This document shows, piece after piece, positions 7,213 through 15,510 of a stretch of 64,000 nucleotides of DNA. Under the pieces are notes generated by a model. The model ran no database searches and was not told the origin of the DNA. It saw nothing but the letters and a program-made list of their open reading frames with translations. A program made the position numbers and the translations under genes. The DNA is from Catenuloplanes atrovinosus (GTDB lineage Bacteria > Actinomycetota > Actinomycetes > Mycobacteriales > Micromonosporaceae). Within the stretch, counting starts at the first letter, position 1, and each line of letters begins with the position of its first letter. The DNA is taken from positions 4,113,001-4,177,000 of the forward strand of contig NZ_JAVDYB010000001.1 in NCBI RefSeq assembly GCF_031458235.1, in the 5' to 3' direction.

Positions 7213-8604
7213 TCAGCCGCCGGTGAAGACCTCCACCCGGCCCCGGCCGCCCTCCTTGGCGCGGTAGAGCGCCAGGTCGGCACTGTGGATCAGCGCGTCC
7301 GGCTCCTGCGCGCCATCGTCCAGCACGGCGATGCCGATCGAGGCGCCGATGATCACGGTGTGGCCGCCGACGTCGTACGGCTCGCTGATCCGGCGCCGGA
7401 TGCGGTCCGCGATGGCCCGGGCGTCGTCGCGGTCCGGCAGGCCACGGCAGAGCACCAGGAACTCGTCGCCGCCGAAGCGCCCGGCAGTGTCCTCCGGCCG
7501 GATCGTGTCGGTCAGGCGCGCCGCCACCTGCTTCAGCAGCGCGTCGCCGGCGGCGTGGCCGTACGCGTCGTTGACCGGCTTGAAGCCGTCCAGGTCGAGG
7601 AAGAGCACGGCCACCATGCCCTCGGACCCGCCCGGCCGGGTCCGGCGCCGGGCCGCGACGGCCTCGTCCACCCGCTCCAGGATCAGCGCGCGGTTCGGCA
7701 GCCCGGTCAGCGCGTCGTGCAGCCGGGCCCGGGCGAGACGGGCGGAGCGGGCCAGCGCGGACAGCCCGATCAGCACGATGGCCAGCATGGCGGCCGCGAA
7801 CGCGGCGAACAGCTGCCACGCGACCCGCCCGGTGGACTCCACCGGTGCCAGCAGCGACGCCTGCGGCGCGGTCATCACCAGCCGCCAGTCGCTGCCCGCG
7901 ACGGCGTGCGCGGAGAAGTAGTCGTCGCCGGTCACCCCGCTGGTGTGGGTGCGCAGCGCGCCGGCCAGCGCCTGGTCCGGCAGCGGCACGCCCGGCGCGG
8001 TCCCGTCGGTCGAGACGATGACCCGGCCGGCGCCGTCGATCACGTGGGAGGTGGCGGCCGAGACGCCCAGCGCGCCGGAGACGATCACGGACAGCTCGCT
8101 CACCGGGATCGGCACCACCACCATGCGTACCCCGTCCGGCGCCTCGAACGGCTGGAACGCGAGCACGGCCGGGCCGTCGTCGCCGTCCCGGACGTCACCG
8201 AACGCCAGCCGGCCGGTGCTCGCCGCGATGCGGAAGCCGCTGTCGACCGGCGCGGCCCGGGCGCTCGCGGTGGCGGTGACCGGGTCGGCGACCAGCAGGC
8301 CGCCGTCCGCGTCGAGCACCGCGTACCAGGCGGTGTCCAGTGCCGGCGTGCCGAGCTGCGCGCGCAGCTGCGCGGGCGTGCCGGAGAACTGGGTGACCGC
8401 GACGGCCCGGGTCTTGGCGTCGCTGGCGCCCAGCGTGCCGCCGATGAGCTGGCCCGCGACCCGGGCGCGCGCGTCGAAGTCGGCGAGCACCCCGGCCCGC
8501 GCGCCGGACGTGGTGCGGGCCAGGTAGAGCCCGGCGCCGGTCACCAGCGCGGCGCTGAGCAGCACGGCGACCCCGATGCTGAGCCGGCTCGCCCACGACG
8601 TCAT
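7213..8604 (-). CDS. Membrane diguanylate cyclase (GGDEF) with extracytoplasmic sensor
   Basis: A 463-residue protein. Membrane helix 1 is near residues 8-30 and helix 2 near 255-285, enclosing a roughly 220-residue extracytoplasmic Cache-like region. The C-terminal GGDEF domain (about 295-460) has an intact GRFGGDEF active site, and RPED lies five residues before GGDEF, matching the inhibitory RxxD I-site. It should make cyclic di-GMP from two GTP with product feedback. There is no EAL or HD-GYP domain. The gene is convergent with the marR gene and divergent from the sigma factor gene at 8748. Family-level function is well supported; the signal it senses is unknown. Confidence 0.9.
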   Translation of the reverse strand: MTSWASRLSIGVAVLLSAALVTGAGLYLARTTSGARAGVLADFDARARVAGQLIGGTLGASDAKTRAVAVTQFSGTPAQLRAQLGTPALDTAWYAVLDADGGLLVADPVTATASARAAPVDSGFRIAASTGRLAFGDVRDGDDGPAVLAFQPFEAPDGVRMVVVPIPVSELSVIVSGALGVSAATSHVIDGAGRVIVSTDGTAPGVPLPDQALAGALRTHTSGVTGDDYFSAHAVAGSDWRLVMTAPQASLLAPVESTGRVAWQLFAAFAAAMLAIVLIGLSALARSARLARARLHDALTGLPNRALILERVDEAVAARRRTRPGGSEGMVAVLFLDLDGFKPVNDAYGHAAGDALLKQVAARLTDTIRPEDTAGRFGGDEFLVLCRGLPDRDDARAIADRIRRRISEPYDVGGHTVIIGASIGIAVLDDGAQEPDALIHSADLALYRAKEGGRGRVEVFTGG

Positions 8605-8693
8605 GTCGTCTTCATCGGCAGGCGGAGCACGGACTGAACCCCTCCCGGCGGGCGATGCGATCCGTGACGGTCACCTCATCATCGCAACATAGT

Positions 8694-8704
8694 TAGGACT
8701 CCTA
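8694..8704. promoter_or_regulatory. AT-rich palindrome TAGGACTCCTA in the divergent dgc/sigma promoter
   Basis: TAGGA-C-TCCTA is a perfect 11-bp palindrome inside an AT-rich patch (about 8685-8710) that also contains CTATATAAC, a plausible -10 element. It lies 43 bp before the GTG start of the ECF sigma gene and about 90 bp before the cyclase start. The shape resembles MarR-family operators, and a marR gene lies nearby at 6598; the connection is inference. Confidence 0.45.
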
Positions 8705-8747
8705 TATAACCTGGGGCATGGTGTGGATCGATGGAGAGGAGACCGAC

Positions 8748-9281
8748 GTGGACCCGCTGCGTCACTTCCAGGAGGTGCACCGGCCGGCGCTGCTCGCCTT
8801 CGCGACCCGGCTCGCCCACGGCGACGTGCACCGGGCCGAGGACGTCGTGCAGGAGACGCTGCTGCGCGCGTGGCGCCACCCGGAGGCGCGCGACACGGAC
8901 GGGCACTGGAGCCGGCCCTGGCTGCTCACCGTGGCCCGGCGGATAGTGATCGACCAGGCCCGCGCCGCGCGGGCCCGGCCGGTCGAGTACCTCGACGATC
9001 CGGCCCTCGCCCACCGGCACGCCGACCCGGTCGACGAGATCGACCGGCTGCTCGACCGGCGCGAGGTGCTGGCCGCGCTGAGCACGCTCTCCGCGCGGCA
9101 GCGCACCATCCTGGTCGAGCTGCACCTCCGGGGGCGTACCGCGGTGGAGGTGGCCGCCGCGCTCGGCGTGCCGGCCGGCACGGTCAGATCGCGCGGGTTC
9201 TACGCGCTGCGCGCGCTCCGCGACGCGCTCGTGCGCCGCGGCTTCCACACCGACCCGGTCGCGCGCACCACGCGCCGCTGA
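8748..9281 (+). CDS. ECF-family RNA polymerase sigma factor
   Basis: A 177-residue protein. The start is placed at GTG 8748 because GGAGAGGAG ends 7 bases before it; an upstream in-frame ATG at 8718 would put that ribosome site inside the gene. Region 2 (about 8-75) includes DVVQETLLRAWR and RPWLLTVARRIVIDQARA. Region 4 (about 110-165) includes LSALSARQRTILVELHLRGRTAVEVAAALGVPAGTVRSR, abbreviated here by its key residues. The protein resembles SigL-type ECF factors. No anti-sigma gene is adjacent, which is unusual for ECF factors. It is divergent from the diguanylate cyclase gene. Confidence 0.87.
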   Translation: MDPLRHFQEVHRPALLAFATRLAHGDVHRAEDVVQETLLRAWRHPEARDTDGHWSRPWLLTVARRIVIDQARAARARPVEYLDDPALAHRHADPVDEIDRLLDRREVLAALSTLSARQRTILVELHLRGRTAVEVAAALGVPAGTVRSRGFYALRALRDALVRRGFHTDPVARTTRR

Positions 9282-9305
9282 CCGCACGTCGCCGGCGGCC
9301 GGCGC

Positions 9306-12300
9306 TCAGTGCGGGGCGTGCTGGTTCAGCACCGTGCGTACCCGCTGGAGCAGCTCGCGGCTGGTGAACGGCTTCTCGATCATCACGACGCCGTCGTGCA
9401 GCGTGCCGTTGCTGGTGAGCACCGGCTCGGCGTAGCCGGACATGTAGAGCACCGGCGTGCCGGGACGGATCTCGGTGATCCGGGCCGCGGCCTCGTTGCC
9501 GGTCATGCCCGGCATGATCACGTCGGTGAGCAGCAGGTCGATCCGCTCCGGGTGGGTCTGGGCGAGGTGGATGGCCTTGGCGCCGCCGTCGGCGGACAGC
9601 ACCTGGTAGCCGGCCCTGGTCAGGATGCGGCCGGTGATCTGCCGCAGCGCGTCCTCGTCCTCGATCATGAGGATCGTCTCGTGCCCGCGCTCCCCCGTCT
9701 CCGGCGCGGCCGGCCGCCCGGTGCCGCCGGTCGACGCCGGCGCGGCGGGCTGGTCCGCGGCCGGCAGCAGGATCGTGACCGTGGTGCCGATGTCGACCTC
9801 GGAGTAGAGGTGCACGTCGCCGCCGGCCGCGGTGGCGATGCCGTAGACCGTGGCCAGGCCGAGGCCGGTGCCGGAACCCCGTGGCTTGGTGGTGTAGAAC
9901 GGCTCCATCGCGCGTTCCACCACCTCGCGCGGCATGCCGCAGCCGGTGTCGCTGACCCGCAGCCGTACGTACCGGCCGGGCTTGAGGTGGTTCCCCGCGA
10001 CGTCGTCCGGCCCGAGCTCGACGTTGCTGGTGTCGATGAAGAGCGTGCCGCCGGCCGGCATCGCGTCGCGGGCGTTGTCGCACAGGTGCGCCAGCATCTG
10101 CTCGAGCCGGCCGGAGTCGGCGTGGACGGTCCACAGGTCCCGGTCGAGCTGGGTGATCAGGTGGACGTCGGAGCCGAGCGCGCGGCGCAGCATCTCCTCG
10201 GCGTCGCCGATGACGTGGTTGAGGCTGAGCACCTGTGCCCGGGTGACGTCCCGCCGGCCGAACGCGAGCAGTTGCTTGGTCAGCCCGGTGGCGCGCTCGG
10301 CGGCCCGGCGGATGTGGCCGAGGTCGGCCCGGGCGGCGGCGATCTCGTCCGGGCCGAGCGCGGTGGCCTCCTCGAACGTGTCGATCAGCATCTCCGTGTA
10401 GTTGCCGATCACGGCCAGGATGTTGTTGAAGTCGTGTGCGACGCCGCCGGCCAGCTTCCCCAGGCTCTCCAGGCGCCGGGCGTTCTGCAGGCGCCGCTCG
10501 CCCGCGTCGCGCTCGGCCTGGGCGATCAGGCGGTCGCGTTCCGCCTGCGCGATGAGCCGGTCGGTGACGTCGCGGATGGCCGCGGAGACGACCGTGCCCT
10601 CGCCCGTCTCCAGCGCGGAGAGGCTGATCTCGACGGGGAACTCGGAGCCGTCCTTGCGGACGGCCGTGACCGCGGTGCCCGCGCCGAGCCGGCGGGGTAC
10701 GGGATCGGCGAAGTACCGGGCGCGCAGCCCGGGATGCGCGGCGCGGAACCGCTCGGGGACCAGCATCTCGATGTTGCGGCCGAGCATCTCCTCCCGGTCG
10801 TAGCCGAACATCCGTTCCGCCTGTGCGTTGATCAGGGTGACGGTGCCGTCGCGCCGCACACCGACCATGGCGTCCGGCGCCGACTCCAGCAGTTCGTGGA
10901 ACATCGACTCGGCGCGCTGCCGCTCGGTGATGTCGCGAGAGATGGACGCGACGCCGGCGATCTGGCCCGAGGAATCGAGGATCGGTGACAACGTCAGCGA
11001 GACCGTGATGGCGTGGCCGTCCTTGCACCGTCGCTGGAGGTGTTCGAGCTCGATGCGCTCGCCGGCCGCGATCCGGCGCAGCAGGTCCCGCTCGAGCTGC
11101 TGCCGGCCGGGCGGCAGCAGCACGGCGGCGTTCCGCCCGATGATCTCCTCGGCGCGGTATCCGTAGATCCGCTCCGCGCCCGCGTTCCAGCTGGTGATCA
11201 CGCCGTCCAGCGTCTTGCCGATGATCGCGTCGTGCGAGGACTGCACGATGCCGGCCAGTCTCTCCCGCTCGGCCAGCATCGCGGCCCGCTCCGCCAGCGC
11301 GGCGGCGTGCGCGGCCAACTCGGTGTACAGCGCCACGTCGTCGTCGGCGAACAGCGTCCGGTACCGGTTGAGCATCACCAGCGCGGCCCGGCCGTGCCGG
11401 GTGTCGAACGGCGTCGCGGTCACGAACCGGGTGCCGGACGCGGCGACCAACTCCACCGCGACCGCGGGCGGGTGCGTCCAGCCGGCCAGCGCGTCGATGG
11501 TGAGCGGCGGCGCCAGCAGGTCACGGACCTCGCGCTCGTCGACCTCCCGGTCGATCAGCGGCTCCTCCGCGTCGGTCAGCACGCGCGCGCACCCGCCCGC
11601 GCCGGGGAACACCACCGCCACCAGGTCGCAGCCGAGCACCTGGCGAGCGCAGCGGCAGTAGTGCTGCCAGGTCCGGGTCGCGGGCGCGTCCGGCGGCGCG
11701 GTCAGCATGTGCCGGCTCATCGCGTAGGCGGCGCCGGACGACCAGGAGCGGCGCAGCCAGCGCGGCGGCACGAAGGCCAGCAGGTAGAGCAGGCCGGAGA
11801 CCAGCGCGAGCAGGCGCGCGTGCACGGCCACGGCCGGACCGCCGGCCATCACCAGCACCGCCGTCCCGAACAGCGCGGTGGCGGCCGCGGCGTACCTCAG
11901 CCGGATCCGGGCCGCGCCCGCGCGCCGCCCGGCCTGCGCCGCCAGCAGCCCCGCCGCGAGCACCTCCAGCGCGAAGAACACGCCCGAGGCCGCGCCGATC
12001 ACCGGCCGCGGCAGCGGGACGTCCCGGGAGAGCAGAACCGGCAGCGCGGTGCCGGCCCAGGCGACGGTCGCGCCGGCCAGCGCCCACCACGGCACCCGCC
12101 GCAACCGGCCGACGAGACGCAGCGTGATCACCGGTTTCGCGAACAGCAGCGCGAGGAACACCCGCGTCACCACCGGCGGCACCGACTCGGCGAACACCTG
12201 GATCACGCCGAGGACGAACAACAGCGACACGGACGCGAACACCCACATCGCGTCGCGCAACAACGGGTCGCGTCGGCGCAGGTAGCTGAACGCCATCCAC

Positions 12301-12359
12301 CCGAGAATCACCACGTAGACCGTGGTAACCGCTACCAGCGCCATAGCCAGTGCCCCCAT
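9306..12359 (-). CDS. Hybrid sensor histidine kinase with 7TM-like, GAF, two PAS, kinase and receiver domains
   Basis: About 1017 residues from ATG 12359. The frame stays open to 12524, but that stretch has AT-rich third positions and no ribosome site, so it is left out. Layout: about seven membrane helices (1-230), GAF-like region (about 250-385), PAS (about 395-515, SSHDAIIGKTLDGVITSWN), PAS (about 520-645, SAPDAMVGVRRDGTVTLIN), a short repeat AQAERDRLI, HisKA with the phospho-acceptor in GGVAHDFNNILA, HATPase_c (DNARDAMPAGG, GTGLGLATVYG), and a receiver domain ending the protein with the acceptor Asp in LLTDVIMPGM. It should autophosphorylate and pass phosphate to its own receiver. The gene is convergent with the sigma factor gene. 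The partner regulator is not evident. Confidence 0.88.
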   Translation of the reverse strand: MGALAMALVAVTTVYVVILGWMAFSYLRRRDPLLRDAMWVFASVSLLFVLGVIQVFAESVPPVVTRVFLALLFAKPVITLRLVGRLRRVPWWALAGATVAWAGTALPVLLSRDVPLPRPVIGAASGVFFALEVLAAGLLAAQAGRRAGAARIRLRYAAAATALFGTAVLVMAGGPAVAVHARLLALVSGLLYLLAFVPPRWLRRSWSSGAAYAMSRHMLTAPPDAPATRTWQHYCRCARQVLGCDLVAVVFPGAGGCARVLTDAEEPLIDREVDEREVRDLLAPPLTIDALAGWTHPPAVAVELVAASGTRFVTATPFDTRHGRAALVMLNRYRTLFADDDVALYTELAAHAAALAERAAMLAERERLAGIVQSSHDAIIGKTLDGVITSWNAGAERIYGYRAEEIIGRNAAVLLPPGRQQLERDLLRRIAAGERIELEHLQRRCKDGHAITVSLTLSPILDSSGQIAGVASISRDITERQRAESMFHELLESAPDAMVGVRRDGTVTLINAQAERMFGYDREEMLGRNIEMLVPERFRAAHPGLRARYFADPVPRRLGAGTAVTAVRKDGSEFPVEISLSALETGEGTVVSAAIRDVTDRLIAQAERDRLIAQAERDAGERRLQNARRLESLGKLAGGVAHDFNNILAVIGNYTEMLIDTFEEATALGPDEIAAARADLGHIRRAAERATGLTKQLLAFGRRDVTRAQVLSLNHVIGDAEEMLRRALGSDVHLITQLDRDLWTVHADSGRLEQMLAHLCDNARDAMPAGGTLFIDTSNVELGPDDVAGNHLKPGRYVRLRVSDTGCGMPREVVERAMEPFYTTKPRGSGTGLGLATVYGIATAAGGDVHLYSEVDIGTTVTILLPAADQPAAPASTGGTGRPAAPETGERGHETILMIEDEDALRQITGRILTRAGYQVLSADGGAKAIHLAQTHPERIDLLLTDVIMPGMTGNEAAARITEIRPGTPVLYMSGYAEPVLTSNGTLHDGVVMIEKPFTSRELLQRVRTVLNQHAPH

Positions 12360-12552
12360 CCGATATGGCGATATCAGACAGTCCATCCGCATGTTAGGCC
12401 GGGCGAAATCGCTTTCGCGGCGGAAAACAAAAACCGCATAGCACATGGCGGTACGAATGCGTACCGAATTCGTCGGAAGGGCACGGTGCACCGGGCGCGG
12501 CCAGCGGCCGTCCCGCCGGAACATACCCCCTGGTCAGTCCGTCAATCCGGCG

Positions 12553-13122
12553 TCACGGAAGGAGGAGGGCGAGACCGTGCTCGAAGCGCGCGTCGAAGGA
12601 CTCCTCGGCGAGCGCGGGCAGCAGGCGGCGCAGGGCGGGCCGGTCGCCGGGGTCGAGCGCGCCGGTGGCGCGGGCCGGCAGCGCCTGCTCCTCCTGCACG
12701 AGGCCGAGCACGAAGTAGACGATCGCCCACAGCGTCCACACCGCCTCGCGCTCGTCCAGGCCGGCGTCGAGCAGCGCGGCGGCCAGCGCCTCGGCCACGT
12801 CCAGCGTGGCGGGCTCGGCCGCGTACGTTCCCGCGACGATCGCGGCGCCGTCGCGGTGGGCGAGCAGCGCGTGGCGGTAGCGGCGGGCGATCTCGACGGC
12901 GCGGGCCCGGCCGCCGGCCGGCAGGTCGTCCAGGCGCACGCCGGCCACGATCGCGTCGGCGATCAGCTCCTCCAGCCGGGCCTTGCTCTTCGCGTGCCAG
13001 ACCACCGTGTTCATCCGGACGCCGAGCCGGGCCGCGATCGCGCGCAGCGAGACGCCGGCGGCGCCCTCGTCACGCAGCACCTCCAGCGCGGCGCGCACCA
13101 CGTCCGCTTGACTCTTGGTCAC
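12553..13122 (-). CDS. TetR-family repressor
   Basis: A 189-residue protein from GTG 13122. The N-terminal HTH (about 5-50) reads VVRAALEVLRDEGAAGVSLRAIAARLG with recognition helix MNTVVWHAKSK; the C-terminal half resembles TetR_C of the tetracycline-repressor type. It is divergent from a flavin monooxygenase gene, a layout typical of a substrate-responsive repressor controlling its neighbour. Two operator-like sequences lie in the 41-bp gap and over this gene's start, implying autoregulation as well as control of the monooxygenase. The ligand is unknown. Confidence 0.87.
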   Translation of the reverse strand: MTKSQADVVRAALEVLRDEGAAGVSLRAIAARLGVRMNTVVWHAKSKARLEELIADAIVAGVRLDDLPAGGRARAVEIARRYRHALLAHRDGAAIVAGTYAAEPATLDVAEALAAALLDAGLDEREAVWTLWAIVYFVLGLVQEEQALPARATGALDPGDRPALRRLLPALAEESFDARFEHGLALLLP

Positions 13123-13155
13123 CGACCCAGTCTACTGTCTTGGTCACTGACCAAG
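13114..13155. promoter_or_regulatory. Paired TetR operators between tetR and monooxygenase genes
   Basis: CTTGGTCACTGACCAAG at 13139-13155 is a perfect 17-bp palindrome. A second copy at 13114-13130, CTTGGTCACCGACCCAG, differs at two positions; their centres are 25 bp apart. The first overlaps the edge of the AAGGAGG ribosome site of the monooxygenase gene, the second overlaps the GTG start of tetR, so one repressor could silence both genes. Confidence 0.8.
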
Positions 13156-13163
13156 GAGGAGAC

Positions 13164-14393
13164 ATGGACGTCGTCGTGGTGGGTGCCGGGCCGACCGGAC
13201 TGTGGCTGGCCGGGGAGTTGCGGCTCGGCGGCGCCTCGGTCACCGTGCTGGAATCGCGGCCCGAGCGCGACCGGCACTCCAAGGCGCTCACCGTGCACCC
13301 CCGCACGCTGGAGATCTTCGATACGCGCGGCGTCGTGGACCGGTTCCTGGCCGAGGGGCTGCGCGTGCCGAACGGGCACTTCGCCTCGCTGCCGGACCGG
13401 CTGGACTTCTCCGTGCTGGACACGCCGTACCCGTACACGCTGGTGCTGCCCCAGGCCCGCACGGAGGAACTGCTGGAGGAGCGCGCCCGCGCGCTCGGCG
13501 CGGTGATCCGGCGCGGCGTCCGGGTCGCCGGCCTGGCGCCGGACGGCGTACGCCTGGACGACGGCTCCACGGTCGCCGGGCGGTACGTGGCCGGGTGCGA
13601 CGGCACGCGCAGCACGATCCGCGACGCGGCCGGCATCGGCTTCCCGGGCACGGACACGACCGTCCGGGGCTGGCTCGCCGACGTGGTGCTGGACGCGCCG
13701 CCGGCCGGTGGCGTGCTCACGCTCAGCGGCCCGCACGGCGGCCTGATGGTGGTGCCGATGCCCGGCGGCCTGCACCGCCTGGTCGGCGTGGACGCGCGAC
13801 CGGCCGATGATCGCGCGCCCACGCTGGACGAGGTGCGGGCGACCGTGCTGCGCGTCGCGGGCACCGACTTCGGCATGCGCGATCCCGACTGGCTGTCCCG
13901 GTTCGGCAACGCCGCCCGGCAGGCCGACGCCTATCGCAGGGGACGCGTGCTCCTGGCCGGGGACGCCGCGCACATGCACTTCCCGGCCGGCGGCGTCGGC
14001 ATGAACGTCGGCATCCAGGACGCGCACAACCTCGGCTGGAAGCTGGCCGCGGTCGCCGGCGGGCGCGCGCCGGACGCGCTGCTGGACACGTACCACGCGG
14101 AGCGGCACCCGGTCGGCGCCGAACTGCTGGAGCACACCCGCGCGCAGACCGCGCTGATGACCGCGTACTCCGCGGACGGCCAGGCGCTGCGCCGGGTGCT
14201 GAGCGGGCTGATCGCCACCGTGCCCGGCCTGTCCCGCGCGCTGGCCGAACGCCTCTCCGGGCTGTCCGTGACCTACCCGGCCGGGCCGCGGACGCCCGAC
14301 CGGCCACTGCCGGACGGCGGCACGCTCTTCACCCGGCTGCGGGCCGGCGGGCACGTCGGCACGGTACGCCCGGACGGGCACCCCGCCGGGTGA
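13164..14393 (+). CDS. FAD-dependent aromatic-type monooxygenase (PHBH/rifampicin monooxygenase family)
   Basis: A 409-residue protein from ATG 13164 with SD AAGGAGG. The FAD fold is complete: VVVVGAGPTGLWLAGEL at the N-terminus, a CDGTRSTIR motif near residue 150 and GRVLLAGDAAHMHFPAGGVGMN near 260. These match class A flavoprotein hydroxylases that act on aromatic substrates or inactivate antibiotics. It is shorter at the C-terminus than members with an added thioredoxin-like domain. It is controlled, by inference, by the divergent TetR repressor through the paired operators. The substrate cannot be read from the sequence; a detoxification role is likely given the TetR context. Confidence 0.85.
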   Translation: MDVVVVGAGPTGLWLAGELRLGGASVTVLESRPERDRHSKALTVHPRTLEIFDTRGVVDRFLAEGLRVPNGHFASLPDRLDFSVLDTPYPYTLVLPQARTEELLEERARALGAVIRRGVRVAGLAPDGVRLDDGSTVAGRYVAGCDGTRSTIRDAAGIGFPGTDTTVRGWLADVVLDAPPAGGVLTLSGPHGGLMVVPMPGGLHRLVGVDARPADDRAPTLDEVRATVLRVAGTDFGMRDPDWLSRFGNAARQADAYRRGRVLLAGDAAHMHFPAGGVGMNVGIQDAHNLGWKLAAVAGGRAPDALLDTYHAERHPVGAELLEHTRAQTALMTAYSADGQALRRVLSGLIATVPGLSRALAERLSGLSVTYPAGPRTPDRPLPDGGTLFTRLRAGGHVGTVRPDGHPAG

Positions 14394-14429
14394 CCGCCCC
14401 GGGTCAGCGCGGCGGGGTCAGGCGGTAGA

Positions 14430-15344
14430 TCAGCCCGGCTGCGGGACGTAGCCGAGATCGGTGAGGTCGTCGCTCCCGGTCGTGTCCGGCACGCAGTAGG
14501 GCCAGCCCAGCTCCGCGCCGGGCGTGATCCGGGCGACCTGGTCGACCGGGTTCTCGTTGATGTACGCCGGGACCAGTTGTCCGTACTGCCCGGTGTCGTC
14601 GCGGAACGGGTACGGCTGGTTGTCGGCCTGGTTGATCGCGCTCCACAGCGTGCCGTCCGGCGCGAAGGCCAGGCCCGAGCCGTTGCGCACCCCGGTGGCG
14701 ACGGTCCGGTTGCCGGTGCCGTCCAGCCCGGCCCGGGCGATCGTGGCCCGCTCCGGCGTACCGGTGCGGTCGATCGGGTCGTCGTTGGTGCGCGACCCGA
14801 GGTTGTAGAAGACCGTGTCGCCGCGGACCACTGGGGTGATCCGGTCGTGTCCGCCGGTGGGCAGGCCGTCCAGGATCACCCGCTGGTTCGACACGGCGCC
14901 GCCGGCGTAGTCCCACGCGACGATCCGGCTCCGGTCGCCGAGCACGAGGATGTGGCGGCCGTGCCGGGTCGCGACCGCGATGCCCTGCGGGTGGTTCAGC
15001 CCGCCGGCCAGCGTGGTCACCGTGGGGCCCCGCCCGCCGGCCGCCGGGGTGAGCAGCACGAGCGACCGCCCGGCACCGGTGGAGACCAGCAGGCGGCCGT
15101 CCGGCGTCCAGGCCGGGCGGCGCGCGCCCGGGACGTTCGCCCAGACCTCGGCGGTCCAGCCCCTGCGCAGGTTCAGCGACCGGCCGGCGGCGGCGCCGGG
15201 GTCGACGCCGCCGGCCACGGTCAGCGCCACCGGCGACAGGGCGCCGCCGTGGCCGGGCGCGGCGGCGCCGCCCGCCTGCGGTGCGCCGAGGGCCAGCAGC
15301 AGCCCGAGGGACAGCGCCGCGGCGCCCGGGAAGGAGATGCGCAT
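14430..15344 (-). pseudogene. Truncated PQQ/sorbosone-dehydrogenase-like beta-propeller gene
   Basis: The frame from ATG 15344 encodes a signal peptide (1-26), then beta-propeller blades typical of L-sorbosone/glucose dehydrogenases (NHPQGIAVA, GLAFAPDGTLWSAINQ, ITPGAELGWPYC). It stops abruptly after DLGYVPQPG at 304 residues, where family members usually run on for roughly another 100. In a different frame immediately downstream, ending at 14404, the bases encode AGLIYRLTPPR, which looks like the usual C-terminal end of this family. The simplest reading is an internal deletion with a frameshift near 14430-14445. A catalytically reduced but still translated protein is possible, so the pseudogene call is moderate. 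Confidence 0.6.
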
Positions 15345-15474
15345 GGCTCCACCTCTCGCCGAGAAGCCGACGCATCGACGATAGTGAACGACTTCGCGCT
15401 GCGGGAGGGTTCGCGCATTCCCGCGGCGCGTGTGGGGATGCCCACCTTGCCCCGGAGCCGCGGCCGGTCAATAG

Positions 15475-15487
15475 TTGGCAGTGCCAA
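15475..15487. promoter_or_regulatory. Palindrome TTGGCA-G-TGCCAA
   Basis: A perfect 13-bp palindrome lies 24 bp before ATG 15511 and 131 bp before the divergent sorbosone-dehydrogenase-like gene. It sits between a promoter-like region and the GGAGG ribosome site at about 15497, so it could be an operator for either gene. No regulator gene is adjacent. Confidence 0.4.
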
Positions 15488-15510
15488 AAGTTCCGAAGGA
15501 GGCACCCGAG

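Noticed and set aside
12360-12524. N-terminal extension of the hybrid kinase
   Set aside because: AT-rich third positions, no ribosome site, and the first membrane helix begins right after ATG 12359.
11013-14393. Very long open frame on the plus strand running across the kinase and tetR genes into the monooxygenase
   Set aside because: Its first 2 kb is antisense to the kinase and tetR genes with Arg/Gly-rich composition typical of a GC-driven shadow; only the part from ATG 13164 has a ribosome site and a recognisable fold.
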